From an uncultured Propionivibrio sp. (lineage in GTDB: Bacteria; Pseudomonadota; Gammaproteobacteria; Burkholderiales; Rhodocyclaceae): a stretch of 64,000 nucleotides of DNA. The notes under the pieces were generated by a model. That model was not told where the DNA came from. It ran no database searches and saw only the letters and a program-made list of their open reading frames with translations. A program made the position numbers and the translations under genes. Positions 52,996 through 62,494 of this stretch are shown one piece after another; within the stretch, counting starts at the first letter, position 1, and every line of letters starts with the position of its first letter. The stretch spans positions 62,001 to 126,000 of the forward strand of contig NZ_OY762656.1 in the NCBI RefSeq assembly GCF_963666255.1, written 5' to 3'.

Positions 52996-55900
52996 ATGCG
53001 GGGAAGTCAAGACAACACCACGACGGGGACGTCGAGCCAATCATCCAAGACTGCGAAAGGGCGGCCCGGTCTTTCGCCGCTTGCGTGCGCGATACTGTAC
53101 TCGTTGACGGCCACAGTGCTACCCGGTTGCATGACCAAACGCAGCACCTACGACGTCCCTGAAATCCCGCTCTCGGCAAAATTCCAGAACGACAAAAAAA
53201 CCGACGAAGGCGATACAACATCGTCATCGAAACGTGGCCCCGGCGCCCAAGGCAATGATGACGCCGGCTTTGCCGACTGGTGGCGTTTCTTCGGCAACAG
53301 CGAACTCGAAGGACTGATCAACCGCGGACTGGCGAACAATCCGGACGTGCGCATTGCCACGATCCGGCTTTCGCAAGCAAAAGTACGGAGCGACCAGGCC
53401 ACCGCCGGGTTGTTGCCGAACATCACCGCACCGGCAGTCATCGCCCGCCAAATGCCAGGCGGTTATGTCGGATCGGTTCCGGTCGGCGCCACCGGACGCG
53501 ACGTAACCACTGTGCTCCAGGGAAGCCTGCGCAGCGACTGGCGCGCCGACATCTGGGGCGAACAGAGCGCGCTGCTCGAATCGACCCAGCTGCAACTCTG
53601 GCGCGCCGCCTTCGAGCGCGACAACGTTCAGCGCAACGTCACGGCGGCGATTGCATCGAGCTACATCGAATTCGTCACCCTCAACGACCGCTTGCGCGTG
53701 GCGCAGGAAACCGAGCGCATCCTCAGCAAGACACTGCGCATCACCGAAGATCGGATGAAAATCGGCGACGCGACAGCCGGCGAACTCGAACAGCAACGCG
53801 CCATTGTCTTCGGCCTGCGCGCGTCCATTCCGACCATGGAGCAGCAACGCATCGACGCCATCAATACGTTGGCATTCATGGTCGGCACGGTACCCGGCGC
53901 GCTCAAGCTTTCCGATCAGGGACTGGAGAGCCTGGCCGTCCCGGAGATCGTGCCGGGACTCCCCTCTTCGCTGCTACTGCGCCGCCCCGACGTCAAGATG
54001 GCCGAAGCCCGGTTGCTGTCGGCCGATGCCGATATCGATGTCGCACGCGCCCGCATCCTGCCGCCGCTCGATCTCACCACGCAGGCCGGCTACAGCGCCA
54101 ATTACCTGGCCCAGTTCTTCCAGCCGCAGCAGTTCTTCTGGACGGCCATCGCCAACCTGACGACGAGCATCTTCGACGGCGGACGTCGCCGGGGCGAGAA
54201 GAAATTTGCCGAAGCCGTCTATGAGGAGATGGTCGAAACCTATGCGCGGACAATCTACCAGGCGATCCGCGAAGTCGAGAGTGCGCTCGCCTCGGTCAAT
54301 CTCGCCAACAAACGACTGCAAGCACAACAGGATGCCGCGACGGCGGCCAGGCGCGGCTGGGAGCTGAACCTCAAGGCATTCTCGATGGGCGGCGTCGACC
54401 AAACGACGCTGCTTGATTCCGAGCGAAATTACCATCGCATGCTCGACGAATACCAGCGCTCGCAGATGGAGCAATACCGGGGATACATTTCCCTCTTCCA
54501 GGCGCTCGGTGGCGGCGTTCGACCCGCCGGCACGATTCCGGGAGAAGGACGGAGGCCGGGGATCGCCAACGATGGCCCCGGCGTTTCGGGCGGAGCCGGT
54601 CGCGCCGCGGCGCCGCTCGCCGCTCGCCAATCGGATGGCATGGATTGGCAGTTGAGCGGTACCGCGGCACCGGGAGGCGCTCAGATCGAAAAGTTCTGGC
54701 AGATCGAACTTCCCGGGCTATATCACCGCACCACCGTTGGCGCCGCATGGCGCGACCTGCGTGACCGCTACCCGCAATTGATGTCGGGACGGATCGTGCG
54801 ACCGCGGCTGAGCGGAAAGATTGACGACAGTGGAGAAGGCGGACAGGAAGCCTGGTATCGCCTGTACATCGCCAAGTTCGACGACGAAAACGAGGCGCAA
54901 AAATTCTGCGATGCCATGCTGGCGGTCCAGGAACGTTGTCGCGTCGTCTCGTCTCAAGGCGACGAAAAGCGCGTCGACAAGAAAATCCCGTTGGCGCAAC
55001 CGCCGATCGCCGGACAGGGTACGAGCAACGATGCGGCCACGACGCCGACTGAGCCCGCCCGCCCGCCCGCTTCGACAGCGGCAGCCGAGACCGAACCCAA
55101 GCACGCCCCCAGCACCACCGCCGTCACCGCGCAACCGGCAAGCAGCGGCTATGCCGTGCAGTTCGGCATTTTCTCGAATCTCGAAAACGCAGCGATTTCG
55201 AGCGCGGCCTGGCAATCCCGGGGGTATGACACGTACGTCGTCAGAACGAAAAATGCCGCCGGCAACGAATGGTATGCGGTACGCACGGGCGCCTACCGGC
55301 AACAAAGCGAAGGCGCCGACATCGCCAGGGAAATCCGCAGCAAGGAGGACGCACCTGCGGTCCTCGTCCAGACGCCGCTGAACGACGACGGCTCGCCCGA
55401 AAAGATGGCGCCCGCCGAACTCGCCAATGCCACTGCATCGACGCCGGAAACCGCAACAGAAGCCGAACTCCGGCCGGAACTTCCGGAAGCCACCCCCAGC
55501 GGCGTCGCCGACGTCATCAATGTGCCGTTGATCAGGAAGAGCCCGTCAAGGGCAGGCGAAAAAGCCCGGTTCGCCGTACAACTCGGCGCGTTCTCCAACC
55601 AGCAGAACGCGCAAATGGCGCTTGAATTCTGGCGCGCGCGCGGTTTCGCGCCCTATCTCGTCAACCTGACTGACAGTCAGGGACATGGCTGGCTCGCCGT
55701 TCGCAGCGGCGAATTCCGCAACCGGCGTGAAGCGTCGGCACTGGCACTGCAACTCGGGCGCAAGGAAAAGATCTCGGCGCTTGTCGTCGCCTACCGGCCT
55801 GAAAGCACGGTCGCATTACCGGCAGCGCCCGCGACAACGCCTAGCGAACCGGTCAAGGTGGCGGAACCTCCCGCCGAAACACCCGCGCCTCTCAGACCCG

Positions 55901-56445
55901 AAGAGAAATCCGCCGAGTCGGCGACGACAAAAACCGCGCCCGCAGAAGCGCCGGCGCCGACCCCGACGCCTGCCACACCAGCCGCGGCGGCAACGTCTCC
56001 AACGACAGAAACGACCAGCGCCGAACCTGAGAGCGTCGTAGCCGAACCTTCCATGCCAACGCCGCCCTCAAAGAAAGGTGTCGCTGCGCGAAAAGTGTCG
56101 AAGCCACGCTTCTCCGTTCAACTCGGCGCTTTTGCGACCATCGAGAACGCCGCCGCGTCCTATGCCGAATGGATCAACCGCGGTTATGCCGCCTATGTCT
56201 GCGAGATGGCCGACCGGCTTGGCAAGCTGCGTTTCGCCGTCCGGGTCGGCGAGCACACCCGCCGCCTGGAAGGCCTGAGCCAGGCGCGCAGCATCCACCG
56301 CCGGTCCGGCACCCATGCCGTTGTCGTTCCGGCCCTGCTCGACGAACAAGGTAAGCTGGCGACAATCGACGTCGCCCCTTTGCTGAACGCGACGGAAATT
56401 TCCGTCCGGCCTCTTTCTGAACAGGCAAACCCACATGCCCGATAA
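52996..56445 (+). CDS. TolC/NodT-type outer-membrane factor fused to four SPOR domains
   Basis: A 1149-residue lipoprotein. The signal ends TATVLPGC (lipidated Cys ~45). Residues about 80-505 are an outer-membrane efflux protein: WWRFFGNSELEGLINRGLAN, LPNITAPAVIARQ, LLLRRPDVKMAEARLLSADA and EVESALASVNLANKRL are two repeats of the OEP fold. Then come SPOR modules near residues 618-660 (WYRLYIAKFDDENEAQKFC), 717-792 (YAVQFGIFSNLENA), 858-933 (FAVQLGAFSNQQNA) and 1038-1111 (FSVQLGAFATIENA), joined by Pro/Thr/Ala-rich linkers. SPOR domains bind denuded septal peptidoglycan. The fusion is in one uninterrupted frame. It overlaps the ABC transporter by 11 nt. Start: ATG 52996; an upstream ATG at 52924 is possible. 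Confidence 0.88.
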   Translation: MRGSQDNTTTGTSSQSSKTAKGRPGLSPLACAILYSLTATVLPGCMTKRSTYDVPEIPLSAKFQNDKKTDEGDTTSSSKRGPGAQGNDDAGFADWWRFFGNSELEGLINRGLANNPDVRIATIRLSQAKVRSDQATAGLLPNITAPAVIARQMPGGYVGSVPVGATGRDVTTVLQGSLRSDWRADIWGEQSALLESTQLQLWRAAFERDNVQRNVTAAIASSYIEFVTLNDRLRVAQETERILSKTLRITEDRMKIGDATAGELEQQRAIVFGLRASIPTMEQQRIDAINTLAFMVGTVPGALKLSDQGLESLAVPEIVPGLPSSLLLRRPDVKMAEARLLSADADIDVARARILPPLDLTTQAGYSANYLAQFFQPQQFFWTAIANLTTSIFDGGRRRGEKKFAEAVYEEMVETYARTIYQAIREVESALASVNLANKRLQAQQDAATAARRGWELNLKAFSMGGVDQTTLLDSERNYHRMLDEYQRSQMEQYRGYISLFQALGGGVRPAGTIPGEGRRPGIANDGPGVSGGAGRAAAPLAARQSDGMDWQLSGTAAPGGAQIEKFWQIELPGLYHRTTVGAAWRDLRDRYPQLMSGRIVRPRLSGKIDDSGEGGQEAWYRLYIAKFDDENEAQKFCDAMLAVQERCRVVSSQGDEKRVDKKIPLAQPPIAGQGTSNDAATTPTEPARPPASTAAAETEPKHAPSTTAVTAQPASSGYAVQFGIFSNLENAAISSAAWQSRGYDTYVVRTKNAAGNEWYAVRTGAYRQQSEGADIAREIRSKEDAPAVLVQTPLNDDGSPEKMAPAELANATASTPETATEAELRPELPEATPSGVADVINVPLIRKSPSRAGEKARFAVQLGAFSNQQNAQMALEFWRARGFAPYLVNLTDSQGHGWLAVRSGEFRNRREASALALQLGRKEKISALVVAYRPESTVALPAAPATTPSEPVKVAEPPAETPAPLRPEEKSAESATTKTAPAEAPAPTPTPATPAAAATSPTTETTSAEPESVVAEPSMPTPPSKKGVAARKVSKPRFSVQLGAFATIENAAASYAEWINRGYAAYVCEMADRLGKLRFAVRVGEHTRRLEGLSQARSIHRRSGTHAVVVPALLDEQGKLATIDVAPLLNATEISVRPLSEQANPHAR

Positions 56446-58579
56446 GCCCTCCCATACCGTCGTGCAGTGCCTGTCGGCCATTGCCCAGCATCACGGCCTG
56501 GCCGTCAATCCCGAGCGCCTGATCCACGACTACGCACTGGGCGACACGGAACCGGAAGAATCGCTGATCCTGCGCATGGCGACCGAAATTGGCCTGAAGG
56601 CCAAGGCCGACCGGCTGACCTGGGACGGCATCTTCTCGCAGGGCGGCGTTTTCCCGATCCTGGCGTTGCTGAAAGACGGCAAGGCCGTCATCCTGGTCGG
56701 TCTGAGAACCGAGGAAGAAACGAAGAAAGTCGCGATCCTCGACCCTGGCGCCGACATGGGCGACATCAAGCAGTACGACCAGGCCGCGCTCGAGGCCCTC
56801 TGGGACGGCCACGTGGTATTCCTGAAGCGCGTCCACGCACTGACCGATCTCAACCAGCCGTTCAGCCTGCGCTGGTTCGTACCGGAAATCCTGAAGCAGA
56901 AATCGGCGTTCCGCGACATCGCCATCGCGGCCATGGCGATGAACATCCTGGCACTGGCCTCGCCGATGTTCTTCCAGGCGGTGATCGACAAGGTGCTGGT
57001 GCATCAGACCTCGACCACGCTCTGGGTGCTGACTGCTGGCGTCATCCTCGCGCTCCTGTTCGACGCGGGCTTTGGCTACCTGCGGCAGTTCATGCTGCTG
57101 GCTGCAACCAACAAGATCGACATGCAACTCACCCGGCGCGTGTTCGGGAAGCTGCTGTCACTGCCGATCGACTATTTCGAGATGGCCTCCGCCGGTGTCA
57201 TCACCCGCCACATGCAGCAGCTCGAGAGCATCCGCAACTTCCTGACCGGACGACTGTTCTTCACGGTGCTCGACACCGGCTCGCTGATCATCTTCTTCCC
57301 GCTGCTCTTTGCCTACTCGTTCAAGTTGGCGCTGATCGTTCTTGGATTCACCGGGTTGATCGCCGCGATCATCGCCGGCCTGCTACCGACCTACCGACGC
57401 CGGCTGGACGCGCTCTACTCGGCCGAGGGCAAGCGCCAGTCGCTGCTCGTCGAAACGATCCACGGCATGCGCACGGTCAAGGCACTGGCGATCGAGCCGA
57501 TGCAACGACGACTGTGGGACCAGTATTCCGCCGAAGCGATCACGACGCATTTCCGGTTGGGCCAGTTGACGATCTCCGGCGGCACGATCACTGATCTGCT
57601 CGGCAAGCTGATGCCGATCATCATCATCCTGATCGGAACCCAGGACGTCTTCGACCAGACGATGACCGTCGGTGTGCTGATCGCTTTCCAGATGCTCTCC
57701 GGACGCGTCGTCGGCCCGCTGATCCAGCTGGTCAGCCTGATCAACGAGTACCAGCAGACGGCGCTGTCGGTACGCATGCTCGGCGAGGTCATGAACCGCC
57801 CTTCCGAAGGCAAGGGCGGCGCGGCGGGGCTGCGACCACAGCTTAATGGCGAGATCACTTTCGACAACGTCACCTTCCGTTACCCCGGATCGAGCAACAC
57901 CGCGCTCGACGGCGCGAAATTCACGATCCAGCCCGGCTCGGTGATCGGCATCGTCGGCCGCAGTGGTTCGGGCAAAACAACGCTGACCAAGCTGATCCAG
58001 GGGTTGTACCCGGTCCAGGAAGGGATCATCCGATTCGACGGGATCGACGCCCGCGAAATCGACCTCGCCCACCTGCGGCGCCAGGTCGGCGTGGTGCTGC
58101 AGGAGAACTTCCTGTTCCGCGGCAGCGTCCGTGACAATATCGCGATGACCAAGCCGGATGCTTCGTTCGACGAGATCGTCGCCGCCACACGCGCCGCCGG
58201 CGCCGACGAATTCATCGAACGGCTGCCACAGGGCTACGACACGATTCTCGAGGAAAACGCCTCGAACCTCAGCGGCGGGCAGAAGCAGCGGCTGTCGATC
58301 GCACGCTCGTTGCTCGCCAAGCCGCGCGTGCTGATCCTCGACGAGGCGGCGAGCGCGCTCGATCCGGAAAGCGAGGCGATCTTCATCAACAATCTGTCGC
58401 AAATCGCCATCGGTAAAACCGTCATCATGATCTCCCACCGGCTCTCGACGCTGGTCGATTCCGACGCGATTCTCGTCATGCAGCGCGGACGTCTTGCGGA
58501 CTGCGGGCGGCACGAGGAGCTGCTCGATCGCTGCGAGACCTATCAACAACTCTGGAACCAGCAAACGAGCCACCTGTGA
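56435..58579 (+). CDS. Type I secretion ABC exporter with C39-like domain
   Basis: A 714-residue HlyB/LapB-type exporter. The N-terminal ~130 residues are a C39-like domain (HTVVQCLSAIAQHHGLAVNP) in which the catalytic Cys position reads Thr, so it should recognise rather than cleave the substrate. The membrane domain is about 150-420. The NBD has Walker A GRSGSGKTT (~508), signature LSGGQKQR (~612), Walker B VLILDEAAS (~632) and SHRLST H-loop (~668). It overlaps its neighbours on both sides. It exports unfolded proteins with a C-terminal secretion signal. Confidence 0.93.
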   Translation: MPDKPSHTVVQCLSAIAQHHGLAVNPERLIHDYALGDTEPEESLILRMATEIGLKAKADRLTWDGIFSQGGVFPILALLKDGKAVILVGLRTEEETKKVAILDPGADMGDIKQYDQAALEALWDGHVVFLKRVHALTDLNQPFSLRWFVPEILKQKSAFRDIAIAAMAMNILALASPMFFQAVIDKVLVHQTSTTLWVLTAGVILALLFDAGFGYLRQFMLLAATNKIDMQLTRRVFGKLLSLPIDYFEMASAGVITRHMQQLESIRNFLTGRLFFTVLDTGSLIIFFPLLFAYSFKLALIVLGFTGLIAAIIAGLLPTYRRRLDALYSAEGKRQSLLVETIHGMRTVKALAIEPMQRRLWDQYSAEAITTHFRLGQLTISGGTITDLLGKLMPIIIILIGTQDVFDQTMTVGVLIAFQMLSGRVVGPLIQLVSLINEYQQTALSVRMLGEVMNRPSEGKGGAAGLRPQLNGEITFDNVTFRYPGSSNTALDGAKFTIQPGSVIGIVGRSGSGKTTLTKLIQGLYPVQEGIIRFDGIDAREIDLAHLRRQVGVVLQENFLFRGSVRDNIAMTKPDASFDEIVAATRAAGADEFIERLPQGYDTILEENASNLSGGQKQRLSIARSLLAKPRVLILDEAASALDPESEAIFINNLSQIAIGKTVIMISHRLSTLVDSDAILVMQRGRLADCGRHEELLDRCETYQQLWNQQTSHL

Positions 58580-59919
58580 TCTTCAACAGAAAAAAGCCGC
58601 AAGAGGCACAGACCGCCCTCGATTTCCTGCCTGACGCAGACGAAATCGAGCGCCGGCCGCTTCCCCGCCAGGCCCGGATCACGCTGCATGTGCTGGCAGT
58701 GGCCGTCATCGTTTTCCTGGCCTGGGCAAGCCTGTCCGAAACCGACCTGATCGTCACCGCCCGCGGACGCCTGGTCACCCCGCTGCCGAACGTCGTGGTC
58801 CAGCCGCTCGACACCGCGATCATCCAGACAATTGACGTCCGTCCCGGACAGGTCGTCAAGAAAGGCGAACGCCTGGCGACCCTCGACCCGACCTTTACCG
58901 AAGCCGACGAAGCGCAGCTGCGCAGCCGGCGGCACAGCCTCGACACGCAGGTCGACCGACTCGAACACGAACTCTCGGGCAAGCCGCTCAAGCCCGCCAA
59001 AACCACAGACCCTGACACGCTGCTGCAGAACCGCCTGGCCGAAGAACGGCGGGCCAACTTCAACGCCCAGAGCCGCCGGCTCGACGAGTCGATCTCCCGC
59101 CTCAAGGCAGCGATCGAGACGAACCGCGCCGAGCAGCAGAGTATCGGCGCGCGCGTCGGCGTACTGCGCGAAATGGAAGCGATGCAGTCGGCGCTCGTTG
59201 AACAGCGGCTCGCGATACGCGCCCGGATGCTTGACGCGCAAGACCGCCTGCTCGAAGCGGAGCGGTCGTTGCAGACCGCGCAGAACCGCGCCAACGAACT
59301 GCGCAAGGAACTCGGATCGCTGGAGGCGGAAAAAACATCGTTCGAAACCGGCTGGCGACAGAAGGCGATGGAAGAACTGCTGAGCGTCACGCGCGAGCGC
59401 GACACGGTCAACGAGCAGTTGCTCAAGGCCGACAAGCGCAATCAGCTCGTCACGCTGGTATCTCCGGTCGACGCGGTCGTGCTGGAAGTCGCCAAGCTCT
59501 CGCCGGGGTCGGTTGCAAGAGCGACCGAGCCTGTGTTCACGCTCGTCCCGCTGAGCTCGGAGCTTGAAGCCGAAGTCAAGGTCGACGCGGCCGACATCGG
59601 TTACATCAAGGTCGGCGACGAAGCGCATATCAAGCTCGATGCCTACCCATTCCAACGGCATGGCGGATTGAGCGGCCAGCTGCGTACGATCAGCGAGGAT
59701 GCGTTCCGGCGCGAATCCGACCCCAGTGCGGGAATGGAAGCCTTTTACACCACGCGGATCCGCCTGACGACCACGCGCCTGCGGACAATGCCAGAACACG
59801 CGCGGCTGTTGCCAGGCATGACGCTGAGCGCGGAAATTGTCGTCGGCAAGCGCTCCGTCATGTCTTATATGGTGTGGCCGTTGATCCGCGCACTCAACGA
59901 ATCGATCCGCGAACCGTAA
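58576..59919 (+). CDS. HlyD-family membrane fusion protein
   Basis: A 447-residue periplasmic adaptor. A single TM lies at about 34-52 (LHVLAVAVIVFLAWASLSE). Two long coiled-coil arms (about 110-290) join a lipoyl/barrel-sandwich domain (VIQTIDVRPGQVVKKGERLA, SPVDAVVLEVAKLSPGSVAR), ending in the beta-barrel RLLPGMTLSAEIVVGKRSV. GTG 58576 overlaps the ABC stop. It links the exporter to the SPOR-fused outer-membrane factor. Confidence 0.92.
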   Translation: MIFNRKKPQEAQTALDFLPDADEIERRPLPRQARITLHVLAVAVIVFLAWASLSETDLIVTARGRLVTPLPNVVVQPLDTAIIQTIDVRPGQVVKKGERLATLDPTFTEADEAQLRSRRHSLDTQVDRLEHELSGKPLKPAKTTDPDTLLQNRLAEERRANFNAQSRRLDESISRLKAAIETNRAEQQSIGARVGVLREMEAMQSALVEQRLAIRARMLDAQDRLLEAERSLQTAQNRANELRKELGSLEAEKTSFETGWRQKAMEELLSVTRERDTVNEQLLKADKRNQLVTLVSPVDAVVLEVAKLSPGSVARATEPVFTLVPLSSELEAEVKVDAADIGYIKVGDEAHIKLDAYPFQRHGGLSGQLRTISEDAFRRESDPSAGMEAFYTTRIRLTTTRLRTMPEHARLLPGMTLSAEIVVGKRSVMSYMVWPLIRALNESIREP

Positions 59920-59946
59920 GCGCGGAACGCGGCAAGAGGGACGCAG

Positions 59947-62478
59947 GTGGCCGAACAACAAAACAAGGATATCTTTCGCTTTCGCGAAACGCATCGTTCC
60001 GCCGACCTCGGCGATCCGGGCGCGCAGTTCAACCTCGGCCTGATGTATGCGAACGGCGTGGGCACCGAGCAGGATTTCAACAAGGCGCTCTTCTGGTATC
60101 GCAAGGCTGCGGACAAAGGCGTGCCGGCGGCCCAGTACATCCTCGCCGGGAAATATGCTAACGGCCAGGGCGTCGGGCAGGATCTGCGACAGGCGCTCTC
60201 CTGGTATCTGAAAGCCTCGAACCAGGGTTATTCGCGCGCCATTTTCCGGCTGGGCCAGTTCCTCGCCGAACCGCACGAGGCTTTCGCCGAGGAGTGCTTC
60301 AGGCAGGCAGCCGAGAAGGGGCTGCCGGAAGCGCAGGTGGCGGTCGCCGAAAAAATTGCCGGACAACCTGGCGAAGCGGCAAGTGAAGCCGATGCCGACA
60401 AGGCGCTGGCGCTGTTCCTGAAAGCGGCGGAGGGCGGAAGCGCCAACGCCCAATACGTCGTCGGCAGTTACTACGAGAGCGGCCGGATCGACGGGGCCGC
60501 GGATCTGCAGACAGCGATCGCCTGGTACCGGAAAGCTGCCCGCCAGGGCTTTGCCGCGGCGCAGGCAAGGCTTGGCATGATGTACGCTCACGGCGAAGGC
60601 CTTGCGAAGGACAACCGGCAGGCGCACGCCTGGTTTTCCCGCGCCGCCGAGCAGGGAGACGGCTTCGCCCAGTACCAGCTGGCGCAGATGCTCGAACACG
60701 GCGCCGGCATTGAGGCAGACCCGACGCTCGCCGAAGCCTGGTACCTGAAAGCCGCCGAGCAGGGCATCGTCGAGGCGCAACTGCGCATGGCGAAATTGCG
60801 CGAAGGCGTAAATGACGAGGAGTCGGCGTGCTGGTTCCGCCTCGCCGCAGAAGCCGGCAATGCGCAGGCGATGCTGATGCTGGGCAGCCTGTATGCCGAA
60901 GGCTGCGGCGTCGAACGCAGTTTCGAGCGGGCGCTGTCCTGCCTGCTCGCCGCCGCCGGACAGAACGAGCCAGCTGCCTACCAGGCGCTCGCGGAATGGA
61001 TCGACCGCGAGGGACTGGAACTGACGACGTCCTGGTACCGGAAGGCCGCCGAGCATTCCGTCGTCGACGCCCAGTACGAACTCGCCAACCGACTGATGCG
61101 TGGCCGCGGGACGAAGGAAGACAAATTCGAAGCCGCGTCGTGGTATCTCAAGGCGGCTGAAGGCGGCCTCGCCGAAGCGGAATTTGCGCTCGGTGAAATT
61201 TTCATGGCCAAGGACGCCGACCCGGAAGCGATCGGCGAAGCCACCCACTGGTTCCGCGCAGCGGCAAAAAAGGGCTTTGCCCCGGCCCAGACAGCGCTCG
61301 GCAACCTGTACGCACAAGGGATCGGCGTTCCCAAGGATCATCGCCAAGCCGCGATGTGGTGGCAGAAAGCGGCCGAACAGGGCAATGTCGATGCCCAGTT
61401 CTATCTCGGGCAACTGTATGAACGGGGGCTGTCCGTTCCCGTCGACAAGGCTCACGCCGAACGCTGGTACCGGCGCGCGGCCGAACAGGGAAACGATGAG
61501 CGCGCCATCGTGGCGCTGGCCCAGTTGTATCGCAAGTCGCAACACCGCAAGGCGGAATCGCTGTTGCGCCGGGCCGCCGAGCGTCATTTGCCGCAAGCGC
61601 AATACGACCTCGCCATGCTGCTCGAAGACAAGTCCAATGGCGAGATGAGCGCCGAGAGCCTGTCCTTCCTGCTGCTGGCCGCAGGGCAAGGGCACACCGA
61701 AGCGCTCAGGACGCTGCTTGAATACCTGCAACGCCCGGAGAACCCGCTTGCCGCGCTTCTCAAGGCGATGGGCGGCGCTGCGCCGGGACCCGCCAAACCG
61801 GAACACGGACAGCGTCCGCTCGCTGCACGACGGCGGGCACTGGGCGTGACGATCGGCCCGGCCATGCCCGACCGCTCCGAACACGCACAATTACTCGAGG
61901 AGGCTGGGCGCGGCACGCCGGAAGCGCTGTGGGCACTCGGCTCTCGGCTCGTCAAGGGCGAAGGAGGACTTCCCCGCGACCTCGAAAAGGCGCACGAATA
62001 TTTCCGCCAGGCAGCCCAGTCCGGGCATGCCGCTGCCCAGGCGGCGCTGGCCGTCATGCTCTCCTCCGGAAAGGGCTGCCCCCAGGACAGCAGGGAAGCG
62101 GTCTTCTGGTGGACAAAAGCCGCCGAGCAGGGCGATGCCGAGTCGCAGTACAACCTCGGGTTGATGTACGAGAAAGGCGTGGGCGTCGCCGCCGATATCG
62201 TTCAGGCGGAGACCTGGATGCGCAAGGCGGCCGAGCAAGGCGTCGTCATTGCGCAAATCCGTCTCGGCCTGTTTCACGCGATGGGCCGGCTTGGAAAGCC
62301 GGATCTTGTCGAGGCATACGCCTGGTTTGCGCTTGCCGCGCGCAGCGGGAATGAGGCGGCGCTGGCCAATCGCGAACATGCAGAATCCATGCTGTCGCCG
62401 CAGGATCTTCGCGAAGGACGGCGGCGGGCCGAGCAGATTTACAAGAGATTGCCGGGTTCGCGCGGCACCGCCGCTTGA
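59947..62478 (+). CDS. Sel1-like repeat protein (843 aa)
   Basis: About 18 Sel1-like repeats of ~36 residues in tandem, for example AQFNLGLMYANGVGTEQDFN followed by KALFWYRKAADKG, and AQYNLGLMYEKGVGVAADIV near the end. No signal peptide or membrane segment (MAEQQNKDIFRFRETH). Sel1 proteins scaffold protein complexes. It follows hlyD by 27 bp, with GAGG before GTG 59947, and is probably the last gene of the secretion operon. A cytosolic helper or substrate-docking role is inference. Confidence 0.85.
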   Translation: MAEQQNKDIFRFRETHRSADLGDPGAQFNLGLMYANGVGTEQDFNKALFWYRKAADKGVPAAQYILAGKYANGQGVGQDLRQALSWYLKASNQGYSRAIFRLGQFLAEPHEAFAEECFRQAAEKGLPEAQVAVAEKIAGQPGEAASEADADKALALFLKAAEGGSANAQYVVGSYYESGRIDGAADLQTAIAWYRKAARQGFAAAQARLGMMYAHGEGLAKDNRQAHAWFSRAAEQGDGFAQYQLAQMLEHGAGIEADPTLAEAWYLKAAEQGIVEAQLRMAKLREGVNDEESACWFRLAAEAGNAQAMLMLGSLYAEGCGVERSFERALSCLLAAAGQNEPAAYQALAEWIDREGLELTTSWYRKAAEHSVVDAQYELANRLMRGRGTKEDKFEAASWYLKAAEGGLAEAEFALGEIFMAKDADPEAIGEATHWFRAAAKKGFAPAQTALGNLYAQGIGVPKDHRQAAMWWQKAAEQGNVDAQFYLGQLYERGLSVPVDKAHAERWYRRAAEQGNDERAIVALAQLYRKSQHRKAESLLRRAAERHLPQAQYDLAMLLEDKSNGEMSAESLSFLLLAAGQGHTEALRTLLEYLQRPENPLAALLKAMGGAAPGPAKPEHGQRPLAARRRALGVTIGPAMPDRSEHAQLLEEAGRGTPEALWALGSRLVKGEGGLPRDLEKAHEYFRQAAQSGHAAAQAALAVMLSSGKGCPQDSREAVFWWTKAAEQGDAESQYNLGLMYEKGVGVAADIVQAETWMRKAAEQGVVIAQIRLGLFHAMGRLGKPDLVEAYAWFALAARSGNEAALANREHAESMLSPQDLREGRRRAEQIYKRLPGSRGTAA

Positions 62479-62494
62479 CCGGCCGGCTCCGTCC

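Noticed and set aside
58543-61890. A 1115-codon open frame on the minus strand opposite the HlyD and Sel1 genes
   Set aside because: It is the shadow of GC-rich coding on the plus strand; its translation is Arg/Gly/Phe-rich with no domain, whereas the plus frames carry clear HlyD and Sel1 motifs.
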